The notes below the pieces were generated by a model. It searched no databases. It saw only the letters and a program-made list of their open reading frames with translations, and was not told where the DNA came from. A stretch of 64,000 bases of DNA, taken from assembly GCA_016778465.1 (NCBI GenBank), contig JADHPM010000001.1:183501-247500 (forward strand), read 5' to 3'. The stretch comes from Methylophilaceae bacterium (GTDB taxonomy: Bacteria; Pseudomonadota; Gammaproteobacteria; Burkholderiales; Methylophilaceae). Within the stretch, counting starts at the first letter, position 1. Each line of letters starts with the position of its first letter. The translations under genes were made by a program, and so were the position numbers. This document shows, piece by piece, positions 56,703 through 64,000 of this stretch.

Positions 56703-57391
56703 TGATGGACCAACGCTTAATCCAGCAATTAGAAAAAAAAATTAATTATACTTTTGCTGACTTAAGTCTTCTCGAACAGGCCTTAACACATAGAAGCTTT
56801 AAGGCAAAGAATAATGAGAGGTTAGAGTTTTTAGGGGACAGCATCTTAAATTTTATTGTTGCTGAGATTTTATTTCATAAATTTCCAGCGCTATCTGAGG
56901 GTGATTTAAGTCGTCTACGTTCAGATTTAGTGAAATCAAAAACTTTAAGCGACATTGCAATAAAGCTTGATCTTGGTAATTATGTCAGGTTAGGTGAGGG
57001 TGAATTAAAAAGTGCTGGATGGCGTCGCCCCTCAATACTGGCAGATTGCCTTGAAGCCATAATGGCAGCCATTTATCTTGATTCTAATTTAGAAACAGTC
57101 AAGCAATTCATTTCCACGTGGTTTTACGACTTAATTGAAAATATCGACCCAAAAAAAATTGATAAAGATGCCAAGTCTTTGTTGCAAGAGCTTTTGCAGG
57201 CCCAGCAAATTTCTCGACCAAAATATACAATTGCTTCAATTTCAGGTGAAGCACATGCCCAAACATTTGACGTGCTATGTGAAATAGAAAAATTAGGCAT
57301 TCACTCGACAGGACAGGCAACGAGTAGAAAAGAAGCAGAGCAAATAGCTGCTCTTCGTGCAATCGATATGTTAAAAAAAATTAAATCATGA
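56702..57391 (+). CDS. rnc: Ribonuclease III
   Basis: RNase III processes rRNA precursors and double-stranded RNA. The 229 aa protein has the signature ERLEFLGDSIL with the catalytic acidic residues and a C-terminal double-stranded RNA-binding domain (about 155-225; QATSRKEAEQIAALRAI). The start is one of two adjacent ATG codons, the first overlapping the lepB stop. It overlaps era by 4 nt. Confidence 0.97.
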   Translation: MMDQRLIQQLEKKINYTFADLSLLEQALTHRSFKAKNNERLEFLGDSILNFIVAEILFHKFPALSEGDLSRLRSDLVKSKTLSDIAIKLDLGNYVRLGEGELKSAGWRRPSILADCLEAIMAAIYLDSNLETVKQFISTWFYDLIENIDPKKIDKDAKSLLQELLQAQQISRPKYTIASISGEAHAQTFDVLCEIEKLGIHSTGQATSRKEAEQIAALRAIDMLKKIKS

Positions 57392-58278
57392 CTGCCATGC
57401 AAAAAAAATGTGGAACAGTTGCTATTATTGGCCAACCTAATGTTGGCAAATCAACCTTATTAAATCATTTTGTTGGGACCAAGCTCAGCATTACCTCTCG
57501 GAAGGCGCAAACAACGCGCTATCAGCTACTGGGTATCCATACCACAAGCGAATCGCAATTTATTTTTGTTGACACGCCTGGCTATCAAACAAAGCATTTA
57601 AATTTAATGAATCGTGGCTTAAATCAGGCTGTCGTTAGTGCCCTCAAAGACGTTGATGTAGTGCTTTTTTTGACTTCACCCTCAACCGTTGATGAGATTG
57701 ATGAAAAAATAATTCAAATGATTCCAAAAAATACCCCAGCTATTCTTGCAATGAATAAAATAGATCTCATTAAAGATAAAAATAAGTTGCTTAGTTTTAT
57801 TGAGGCTTATGGAAAATTTGAGTGTTTTAAATCGATTGTGCCCATAAGTATTAAGAAAAAATTTAATCTTAATGAAACCATGGATGTTATTTCAAAATTT
57901 TTACCCGAACATGATTTTGTCTATGCAGATGACGAATTGACGGATAAAAATGAAAGATTTTTAGCGGCCGAAATTATTAGAGAAAAAGTGTTTCGTTTAA
58001 CTGGACAAGAACTTCCCTATTCGGTTGCGGTTGAGATTGAAAAATTTGAGCAAACCGAGGAAGGTTTACGTCGAATTTTCGCGGCAATTATTGTGGATCG
58101 AGATTCACATAAGCCCATGATTATAGGAAAAAAAGGCGACCGCTTAAAGGAAATTTCAACGAAAGCTAGACAGGATATGGAGAAGCTTTTTGGAAGCAAA
58201 GTTTGGCTGGAAGTATGGGTGAAAATACAAAAGGGTTGGGCGGACGATCAACGTGCATTAAAGTCACTCGGTTTATAA
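57388..58278 (+). CDS. era: GTPase Era
   Basis: Era is needed for 16S rRNA maturation and 30S assembly. The 296 aa protein has G1 GQPNVGKST, G3 DTPGYQTK and G4 NKIDL, and the C-terminal KH domain with IGKKGDRLKEIS. It overlaps rnc by 4 nt and precedes recO by 4 nt, the conserved rnc-era-recO cluster. Confidence 0.98.
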   Translation: MTAMQKKCGTVAIIGQPNVGKSTLLNHFVGTKLSITSRKAQTTRYQLLGIHTTSESQFIFVDTPGYQTKHLNLMNRGLNQAVVSALKDVDVVLFLTSPSTVDEIDEKIIQMIPKNTPAILAMNKIDLIKDKNKLLSFIEAYGKFECFKSIVPISIKKKFNLNETMDVISKFLPEHDFVYADDELTDKNERFLAAEIIREKVFRLTGQELPYSVAVEIEKFEQTEEGLRRIFAAIIVDRDSHKPMIIGKKGDRLKEISTKARQDMEKLFGSKVWLEVWVKIQKGWADDQRALKSLGL

Positions 58279-58282
58279 AAGT

Positions 58283-58996
58283 ATGGCTTACACAAAACAA
58301 GAAAATCAAGCAGTTTTTGTTCTTCATACTTATCCATTTAAAGAAACGAGCTTAATTGTAGAGCTATTTACGCAGCCTATGGGAAGAGTATCGGTGGTGG
58401 CGAAGGGCGCGAGACGACCTCGATCATCATTGCGCGGTATGTTGCAATCTTTTCAGCTGTTGCAGGCAACGTGGTCTGGCAATCAGGAGTTAAAAACACT
58501 CCATAGTATTGAGTGGAGCAGTGCGCTCATCTCTCTCGAGGGAGATGCATTGGTGTGTGGTTTTTACATGAATGAATTGTTATTAAGGCTGCTTCCGCGC
58601 GAGGATCCGCATGAGAAATTATTTGAGTACTATAGTGAAAGTATTTCGCAATTGTCCTCAGGAATGGAATTAGCCGTTACTTTGAGACAATTTGAATTGA
58701 GATTATTACAGGAATGTGGGTATCAAGTTCCTTTGGACCGAGATATTAATGGCAATGTTATTGAGCAGGGCGCAAACTATTTCTATGAAGTGGGGTATGG
58801 TCCTAGTAAAGTGAAAAAAAAGGTGAGTGATATTATGTTGCGTGGTAAAACATTAATTGACATGGCGACAAATCGCTACGATGATGCTGCGACTCTGAAA
58901 CAGAGTAAACAGCTTATGCGCCATCTCATTGCATTTTATTTAGGCGATAAACCCTTGAACTCTAAAAAATTATTCAATGAACTTGAGACAGATTAA
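58283..58996 (+). CDS. recO: DNA repair protein RecO
   Basis: RecO loads RecA with RecR and mediates strand annealing. The 237 aa protein has the N-terminal OB fold (AVFVLHTYPFKETSLIVELF; GRVSVVAKGARRPRS) and a helical C-terminal domain. The zinc-binding Cys seen in many RecO proteins are not obvious. It is followed by pdxJ 3 nt later. Confidence 0.95.
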   Translation: MAYTKQENQAVFVLHTYPFKETSLIVELFTQPMGRVSVVAKGARRPRSSLRGMLQSFQLLQATWSGNQELKTLHSIEWSSALISLEGDALVCGFYMNELLLRLLPREDPHEKLFEYYSESISQLSSGMELAVTLRQFELRLLQECGYQVPLDRDINGNVIEQGANYFYEVGYGPSKVKKKVSDIMLRGKTLIDMATNRYDDAATLKQSKQLMRHLIAFYLGDKPLNSKKLFNELETD

Positions 58997-58999
58997 TCA

Positions 59000-59722
59000 A
59001 TGAAACTTGGCGTAAACATAGACCATATCGCAACAATACGTCAGGCCAGAGGCACAGACTACCCGAGTATTTTAGATGCGGCAACATTGGCTGAGCAAGC
59101 AGGGGCCGACAGTATTACCTTACATTTGCGTGAGGACCGGAGGCACATGCAGGACCATGATTTGTACACTCTAAAACCGTTACTCAAAACCAAAATGAAT
59201 CTTGAGATGGCAGCGACCAATGAAATGTTGGCGATTGCGCTAGATGTTTTACCTGAGGATGTATGCCTTGTCCCTGAGCGCCGAGAGGAGCGTACAACCG
59301 AGGGTGGCCTCGATGTTGTAAAACAATTTCAACAAATCAAGGAAATTACGACGACATTAAAAGCGGCGGGCATAAGGGTATCTCTGTTTATCGCTCCTGA
59401 TAAAGAGCAAGTCGATGCTTCGCACGAATTGGGTGCACCAGTCATTGAGATTCATACAGGGCATTATGCAAATTTAACTGACTTGACTTTGCAAAAGGCA
59501 GAGTTGGAGAAAATTCAATTAATTACCACATATGCTGATGAAAAAGGTTTGGTCGTGAATGCTGGGCATGGCTTGCATTATACAAATGTTCAAAATATTG
59601 CGAAGATTCAACAGATCAATGAATTAAACATAGGTCATGCGATTGTGGCAAAGGCAATTTTTATTGGCTGGGAAAAAGCGATACAACTTATGCAGCAATG
59701 CATCAGAGAAAGTCAGAATTGA
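59000..59722 (+). CDS. pdxJ: Pyridoxine 5'-phosphate synthase
   Basis: PdxJ makes pyridoxine phosphate from deoxyxylulose phosphate and aminoacetone phosphate, supplying PLP. The 240 aa TIM barrel has the [17 protein letters not shown]-terminus, the catalytic HLREDRRHM region and [14 protein letters not shown] near the C-terminus. Its stop overlaps the acpS start (TGATG). PLP is used by the two cysteine desulfurases encoded nearby. Confidence 0.97.
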   Translation: MKLGVNIDHIATIRQARGTDYPSILDAATLAEQAGADSITLHLREDRRHMQDHDLYTLKPLLKTKMNLEMAATNEMLAIALDVLPEDVCLVPERREERTTEGGLDVVKQFQQIKEITTTLKAAGIRVSLFIAPDKEQVDASHELGAPVIEIHTGHYANLTDLTLQKAELEKIQLITTYADEKGLVVNAGHGLHYTNVQNIAKIQQINELNIGHAIVAKAIFIGWEKAIQLMQQCIRESQN

Positions 59723-60105
59723 TGATCTTTGGCATCGGCACAGACGTTGTAGAAGTGACCCGAATCAAAGATTCATTAAACAAGTTCGGTCACCAGCTTG
59801 CGAAAAAAATTTTGACGCCGGATGAAATTAAAACCTATGACACTGTGACTATAAAAGAAAATTTTCTGGCGAAACGTTTTGCGGCTAAAGAGGCTTTTGC
59901 AAAAGCAATCGGTCAAGGTTTAAGAGGAGATATTAATCTTCAATCGATTGAAATCGTTCACGATAGATTAGGCAAACCCAGTTTTAAATTGCATAAGAAG
60001 ATTGAATTTATTCTAAAGCAAGCAGGTATTACGCGTTGTCACCTGTCCATCTCGGATGAAAAAAATATTGCCGTAGCGTTTGTGATTTTAGAAACAGCTC
60101 ACTAA
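59722..60105 (+). CDS. acpS: Holo-[acyl-carrier-protein] synthase
   Basis: AcpS transfers 4'-phosphopantetheine from coenzyme A to acyl carrier protein. The ATG at 59722, overlapping the pdxJ stop, gives the standard N-terminus [12 protein letters not shown] and 127 aa; the frame is open eight codons further into pdxJ. The second conserved motif is KRFAAKEAFAKAIG. It overlaps tcdA by 1 nt. Confidence 0.96.
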   Translation: MIFGIGTDVVEVTRIKDSLNKFGHQLAKKILTPDEIKTYDTVTIKENFLAKRFAAKEAFAKAIGQGLRGDINLQSIEIVHDRLGKPSFKLHKKIEFILKQAGITRCHLSISDEKNIAVAFVILETAH

Positions 60106-60824
60106 TGGATAAGTTGCGTCGGTTTTCAGGCATTATTCGTCTTTATGGGCAAGACAAGTTTGATAAATTTCAACAAAGTCATGTTTGTGTTATTGGGATT
60201 GGGGGAGTCGGTTCCTGGGCCGTAGAGTCATTGGCGCGTCATGGCATTGGAGAAATAACGCTTATTGATTTTGATCATATTGCTGAATCCAACATTAACC
60301 GACAAATTCATGCCTTAGAAAGTACGCTTGGGGCCTCTAAAATTCAAGTTATGCAACAACGCATCATTGAAATTAATCCTCAAATAAAAGTGAATTGTGT
60401 TGATGACTTCCTATCCCTTGAAAATATGTCCCAATTGATTGATAGCAACTATGATTTTGTGTTGGACGCTATTGATCAGGTAAAGGTAAAAATTGAGTTA
60501 ATTAAGTTTTGTCAAATAAACAAGATTCCTGTCATCACCACCGGCGGCGCTGGAGGCCGAAGTGATCCATCAAAAATCAAATTAGATTCCTTAAAAAATA
60601 CCCATGGTGATCGTTTAATTAGTAAAGTCAGGCAACATTTTAATCAGAATAAATTAAAATCAAATGTCCCAACCGTTTTTTCTGCTGAACCCATAAAGCG
60701 ATCTGAAGTTTGTAAGAATGACCACATGACCAGTGGACTCAGTTGCGATGGTTACGGCTCAAGTACCAATATTACCGCGTCGTTTGCTTTGCTGGCGACC
60801 GCTTATATCTTAGAGCATTTGTAG
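60105..60824 (+). CDS. tcdA: tRNA threonylcarbamoyladenosine dehydratase TcdA (CsdL)
   Basis: TcdA cyclises t6A37 of tRNAs in an ATP-dependent reaction. The 239 aa ThiF/E1-like protein has the nucleotide-binding GIGGVGSWAVESLARHGIG motif, the DAIDQVKVK segment and the C-terminal AEP(I)KRSE motif. The start overlaps the acpS stop (TAATG). It could be confused with other ThiF-like adenylating enzymes, but length and motifs favour TcdA. Confidence 0.9.
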   Translation: MDKLRRFSGIIRLYGQDKFDKFQQSHVCVIGIGGVGSWAVESLARHGIGEITLIDFDHIAESNINRQIHALESTLGASKIQVMQQRIIEINPQIKVNCVDDFLSLENMSQLIDSNYDFVLDAIDQVKVKIELIKFCQINKIPVITTGGAGGRSDPSKIKLDSLKNTHGDRLISKVRQHFNQNKLKSNVPTVFSAEPIKRSEVCKNDHMTSGLSCDGYGSSTNITASFALLATAYILEHL

Positions 60825-60836
60825 TTCTCCTCAATC

Positions 60837-60862
60837 TTGAAATTTTAGAAATCAGCCCCATC
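60837..60862 (+). promoter_or_regulatory. Sigma-32 heat-shock promoter of htpG
   Basis: CTTGAAA (60837-60843), 13 nt, CCCCAT (60857-60862) is an exact match to the RpoH consensus and has the same spacer as the grpE promoter. It lies 39 nt upstream of the htpG start. Confidence 0.88.
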
Positions 60863-60901
60863 TTTAGGTCAATATTTTTTAATTAACGTGGAACAAATTT
60901 T

Positions 60902-62782
60902 ATGGCAACAAAAAAAGAAACATTAAATTTTCAAACTGAAGTAAAACAATTATTACATCTCATGATTCATTCTCTTTATAGCAATAAAGAAATTGCCATT
61001 CGTGAATTGATTTCGAATGGAAGCGATGCTGCAGATAAGTTACGTTTTGAGGCTCTGAGAGACAATAAACTATACGAAGGGGAGTCCGAGCTTAAAATTC
61101 ATGTCAATTACGATAAAAAAAATCGCACCGTTTCCATTATGGATAACGGTATTGGTATGAGCCGTGATGACATTGTTGAGAATATTGGCACTATAGCCCG
61201 CTCAGGAACAAAAGATTTTTTAAGCAAACTCAGTGGTGATGAAGCCAAGGATGCGCATTTGATTGGGCAATTTGGCGTAGGCTTTTATTCAGCCTTTATT
61301 ATTGCTGATGAGGTCACACTGGAAACAAGAAAAGCAGGTGAAAAAGAAGCCTACCGTTGGCAATCTAAAGGGGATGGGGAATTTACTCTGGAGGCGATAG
61401 ATAAAAAGTCACGTGGCACAACGGTAACGTTATATTTGAAAAAAGACGAGGATGAATTCTTAGACGATTGGCGCCTACGCGAGGTGATAAAGAAATACTC
61501 GGATCATATTACGCTACCCATCGTTATGAAAAAAACAGAATTTAAGGATGGTGAGACGATTCAGAAAGATGAAGACGAGACTATCAATGATGCATCAGCA
61601 TTGTGGACAAGAAACAAAAAAGATATTAAAGCTAAAGAATATAACGAGTTTTATAAAAATATCAGTTATGACAACGAGGACCCACTCGCCTACTTTCATA
61701 ATCGCGTAGAGGGGACACAAGAATATACAACGTTGTTTTATATTCCTAGTAAAGCGCCATTTGACCTTTACGATCGAGATCGACATAACAATGTAAAGTT
61801 ATACGTGAAACGTATTTTTATCATGGATGCCAATGAAAAGTTAATTCCGCAATATTTGCGTTTTGTGAAGGGGGTGATTGATAGTAGCGATCTTCCGCTG
61901 AACGTTTCGCGTGAAATACTCCAAGATAGCCGCCAAGTTGAGACCATTAAGTCTGGCGCAGTCAAACGTATTTTGTCTTCGCTCGAGGAGATGGCAAAGA
62001 AAAAACCTGATGATTACAAAAAGTTTTGGAACGAATTTGGAAAAGTTCTAAAAGAAGGTCCTGCAGAAGATTTTGCCAATAAGGAAAAGATTGCAGCCCT
62101 GTTAAGATTTGCCAGCACACATGATGAGTCTTTGGATGAAAATGTTTCGCTTCAAGATTATATTGAGCGCATGAAGCCTGAGCAAGAGGCCATTTATTAC
62201 ATCACAGCAGATTCTCATGCGGCGGCAAAAAATAGCCCGCACATGGAAATTTTCCGCAAGAAAAAAATTGAGGTACTTATTCTTGGCGACCGTGTAGATG
62301 AATGGTTAGTTTCGAATCTACAGGAATTTAATGGTAAAAAGCTGCAGTCTATCGCGAAGGGTGATTTAAATCTGGGTAAGCTTGAAGAGGAAAAAGAAAA
62401 AGAGGAAAAGAAAAAAATTGAGGAACAGTCTAAGTCGTTAGTGGAAAAAATAAAGTCCTCACTTGGTGATAAGGTAAAAGAGGTTAAGGTTACTCATCGA
62501 TTAACGGATTCACCATCTTGTTTAGTAGTTGGCGAGCATGATATTTCAGGAAATTTAGAGCGTATTCTTAAAGCAGCAGGACAGAATACACCTGAGACAA
62601 AACCCACGCTCGAAATCAATCCCAAACATGCCTTGATTGAAAAACTGGAGAAACATGCTAACTCGCAGGAGTTTGATGAGTATGCCTCGGTTATCTTTGA
62701 TCAAGCAGTTTTAGCGGAGGGAGGACAGCTGGAGGACCCAGTCAGTTACGTTAAACGCATCAATCAACTGCTAATAAAGTAA
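60902..62782 (+). CDS. htpG: Molecular chaperone HtpG (Hsp90)
   Basis: HtpG is a cytosolic Hsp90. The 626 aa protein has the N-terminal GHKL ATPase domain with [24 protein letters not shown] and [11 protein letters not shown], the middle domain with [11 protein letters not shown], and the C-terminal dimerisation domain. It carries a sigma-32 promoter and is followed by the rrn promoters. Confidence 0.98.
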   Translation: MATKKETLNFQTEVKQLLHLMIHSLYSNKEIAIRELISNGSDAADKLRFEALRDNKLYEGESELKIHVNYDKKNRTVSIMDNGIGMSRDDIVENIGTIARSGTKDFLSKLSGDEAKDAHLIGQFGVGFYSAFIIADEVTLETRKAGEKEAYRWQSKGDGEFTLEAIDKKSRGTTVTLYLKKDEDEFLDDWRLREVIKKYSDHITLPIVMKKTEFKDGETIQKDEDETINDASALWTRNKKDIKAKEYNEFYKNISYDNEDPLAYFHNRVEGTQEYTTLFYIPSKAPFDLYDRDRHNNVKLYVKRIFIMDANEKLIPQYLRFVKGVIDSSDLPLNVSREILQDSRQVETIKSGAVKRILSSLEEMAKKKPDDYKKFWNEFGKVLKEGPAEDFANKEKIAALLRFASTHDESLDENVSLQDYIERMKPEQEAIYYITADSHAAAKNSPHMEIFRKKKIEVLILGDRVDEWLVSNLQEFNGKKLQSIAKGDLNLGKLEEEKEKEEKKKIEEQSKSLVEKIKSSLGDKVKEVKVTHRLTDSPSCLVVGEHDISGNLERILKAAGQNTPETKPTLEINPKHALIEKLEKHANSQEFDEYASVIFDQAVLAEGGQLEDPVSYVKRINQLLIK

Positions 62783-62809
62783 CAAATTTGTAAAAATTAT
62801 TTATTTTGT

Positions 62810-62838
62810 TTGACATTAACTATTCAGCTTGATATAGT
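62810..62838 (+). promoter_or_regulatory. rrn promoter P1 (predicted)
   Basis: TTGACA (62810-62815), 17-bp spacer, TATAGT (62833-62838), followed by a GC-rich CTCGCG discriminator as usual for growth-rate-controlled rRNA promoters. The region upstream is AT-rich. Confidence 0.8.
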
Positions 62839-62907
62839 CTCGCGTCTTTCGCGTATTGCGCTGATAAGACAAGACATTTGGTTGATCATGGTGTGAGTTT
62901 TTTAGGT

Positions 62908-62935
62908 GCTTTTTTCTTAGAAAAAAAGGCTTTTT
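62908..62935 (+). terminator. Weak terminator-like hairpin between P1 and P2
   Basis: GCTTTTTT pairs with AAAAAGGC (one G-T pair) around a short loop and TTTTT follows. Mostly A-T pairs, so weak. It may end htpG transcripts or attenuate P1 transcripts. Confidence 0.35.
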
Positions 62936-62938
62936 AAA

Positions 62939-62968
62939 TTGACACAAAATTCAAAAAGATGCTAGAAT
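62939..62968 (+). promoter_or_regulatory. rrn promoter P2 (predicted)
   Basis: TTGACA (62939-62944), 18-bp spacer, TAGAAT (62963-62968), about 55 nt before the tRNA-fMet gene. Confidence 0.75.
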
Positions 62969-63023
62969 TCCACCTCTTTGCGTCACGAACGCAAGATGGC
63001 TAGAAATAGCCGTGATTATCAAT

Positions 63024-63100
63024 CGCGGGGTGGAGCAGTCTGGCAGCTCGTCGGGCTCATAACCCGAAGGTCACAGGTTCAAATCCTGTCCCCGCAACCA
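63024..63100 (+). tRNA. Initiator tRNA-fMet (CAT)
   Basis: The 77-nt gene folds into a full cloverleaf with anticodon CAT at 63058-63060 and encoded CCA. Two initiator hallmarks are visible: C at position 1 facing A at position 72 (unpaired acceptor end), and three consecutive G-C pairs in the anticodon stem (GGG...CCC). It lies between the rrn promoters and the 16S gene. Confidence 0.97.
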
Positions 63101-63111
63101 ATGTTGATATT

Positions 63112-63123
63112 TGCTCTTTAACA
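63112..63123 (+). promoter_or_regulatory. rrn boxA antitermination element
   Basis: TGCTCTTTAACA is the conserved boxA core recognised by NusB-S10. It lies 12 nt after the tRNA and 213 nt before the 16S start. Confidence 0.85.
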
Positions 63124-63294
63124 ATTTAACAACTGATAAGTGTGGGTGCTTATAGGTGAGATCAAATTAAGTTTCTTACGAAGCTTAAGACTCAAAATAT
63201 AAGTGCTTACGCAAAATTTGTGACAAGACCACACTAGTTTTTATTAACTAGTCAACCTTGAAATGAATTTGAGTATTAAAAGCACAAGCGATTT

Positions 63295-63320
63295 AATAAC
63301 TTTAATTTATTAAAGTTATT
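63295..63320 (+). other. 16S leader hairpin
   Basis: A perfect 11-bp inverted repeat (arms AATAACTTTAA and TTAAAGTTATT, TTTA loop) ends 16 nt before the predicted mature 16S 5' end. A smaller repeat, ACTAGTT-N6-AACTAGT, lies at 63233-63252. Both are in the pre-rRNA leader and may guide processing. Confidence 0.6.
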
Positions 63321-63336
63321 TATAAAGTTAGAGATT

Positions 63337-64000
<664 letters not shown>

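Overview
The window is a contiguous, very gene-dense chromosomal segment of a low-GC betaproteobacterium. The 16S rRNA start, the housekeeping synteny (rpoE-rseABC-degP-lepA-lepB-rnc-era-recO-pdxJ-acpS; cysE-iscR-isc) and an edd-eda pair fit a streamlined Methylophilales bacterium (OM43 / Methylopumilus type). That assignment is an inference from gene content; no database comparison was possible. Intergenic gaps are short, many genes overlap by 1-25 nt, and three convergent pairs share a 4-nt stop-codon overlap.

Layout. 1-1629 (+): 3' part of rsmD, coaD, a 2[4Fe-4S] ferredoxin and gloA. 1626-5309 (-): grpE-dnaK-dnaJ behind a sigma-32 promoter. 5455-8564 (+): Entner-Doudoroff genes edd and eda, then a HAD phosphatase. 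8553-13109 (-): hrcA, hemH, hldD, hldE. 13209-28492, mostly (+): nadK, recN, (fur), bamE, dapB, carAB, greA, a DUF4149-like membrane protein, (yhbY), rlmE, ftsH, folP, glmM. 28494-32261 (-): pstSCAB behind a PhoB box. 32394-35670 (+): prfB with its programmed +1 frameshift, lysS and a beta-carbonic anhydrase. 35687-37568 (-): small and unknown genes. 37816-39180 (+): an OprO/OprP-type porin behind a second PhoB box. 39233-47014 (-): trmJ, cysE, iscR, a second cysteine desulfurase, iscS, iscU, iscA, hscB, hscA, fdx. 47089-50021: suhB (+), slyD (-), nadB (-). 50114-62782 (+): sigma-E module, then lepA to tcdA, then htpG behind a sigma-32 promoter. 62810-64000 (+): two rrn promoters, initiator tRNA-fMet, boxA leader and the first 664 nt of 16S rRNA, which runs off the window.

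Regulatory themes visible in the sequence. (1) Phosphate: three PhoB boxes with identical geometry (11-bp half-site spacing, -10 element 10 nt downstream) precede pstS, the porin, and a roughly 70-nt stretch with no ORF that ends in a strong intrinsic terminator, which is a candidate phosphate-starvation small RNA. (2) Iron-sulfur and cysteine: the same inverted repeat, ACTTGA-N9-TCAAGT, overlaps the promoters of both iscR and cysE, suggesting that one regulator (IscR) controls Fe-S assembly and cysteine synthesis. (3) Heat shock: sigma-32 promoters with identical 13-bp spacers precede grpE and htpG, although an hrcA gene lies nearby and no CIRCE element is seen.

The most unusual stretch is 35.9-37.8 kb: an unrecognised group of four minus-strand genes (89, 290, 42 and 38 aa), the orphan PhoB promoter with its putative sRNA, and direct and inverted repeats upstream of the 89-aa gene.
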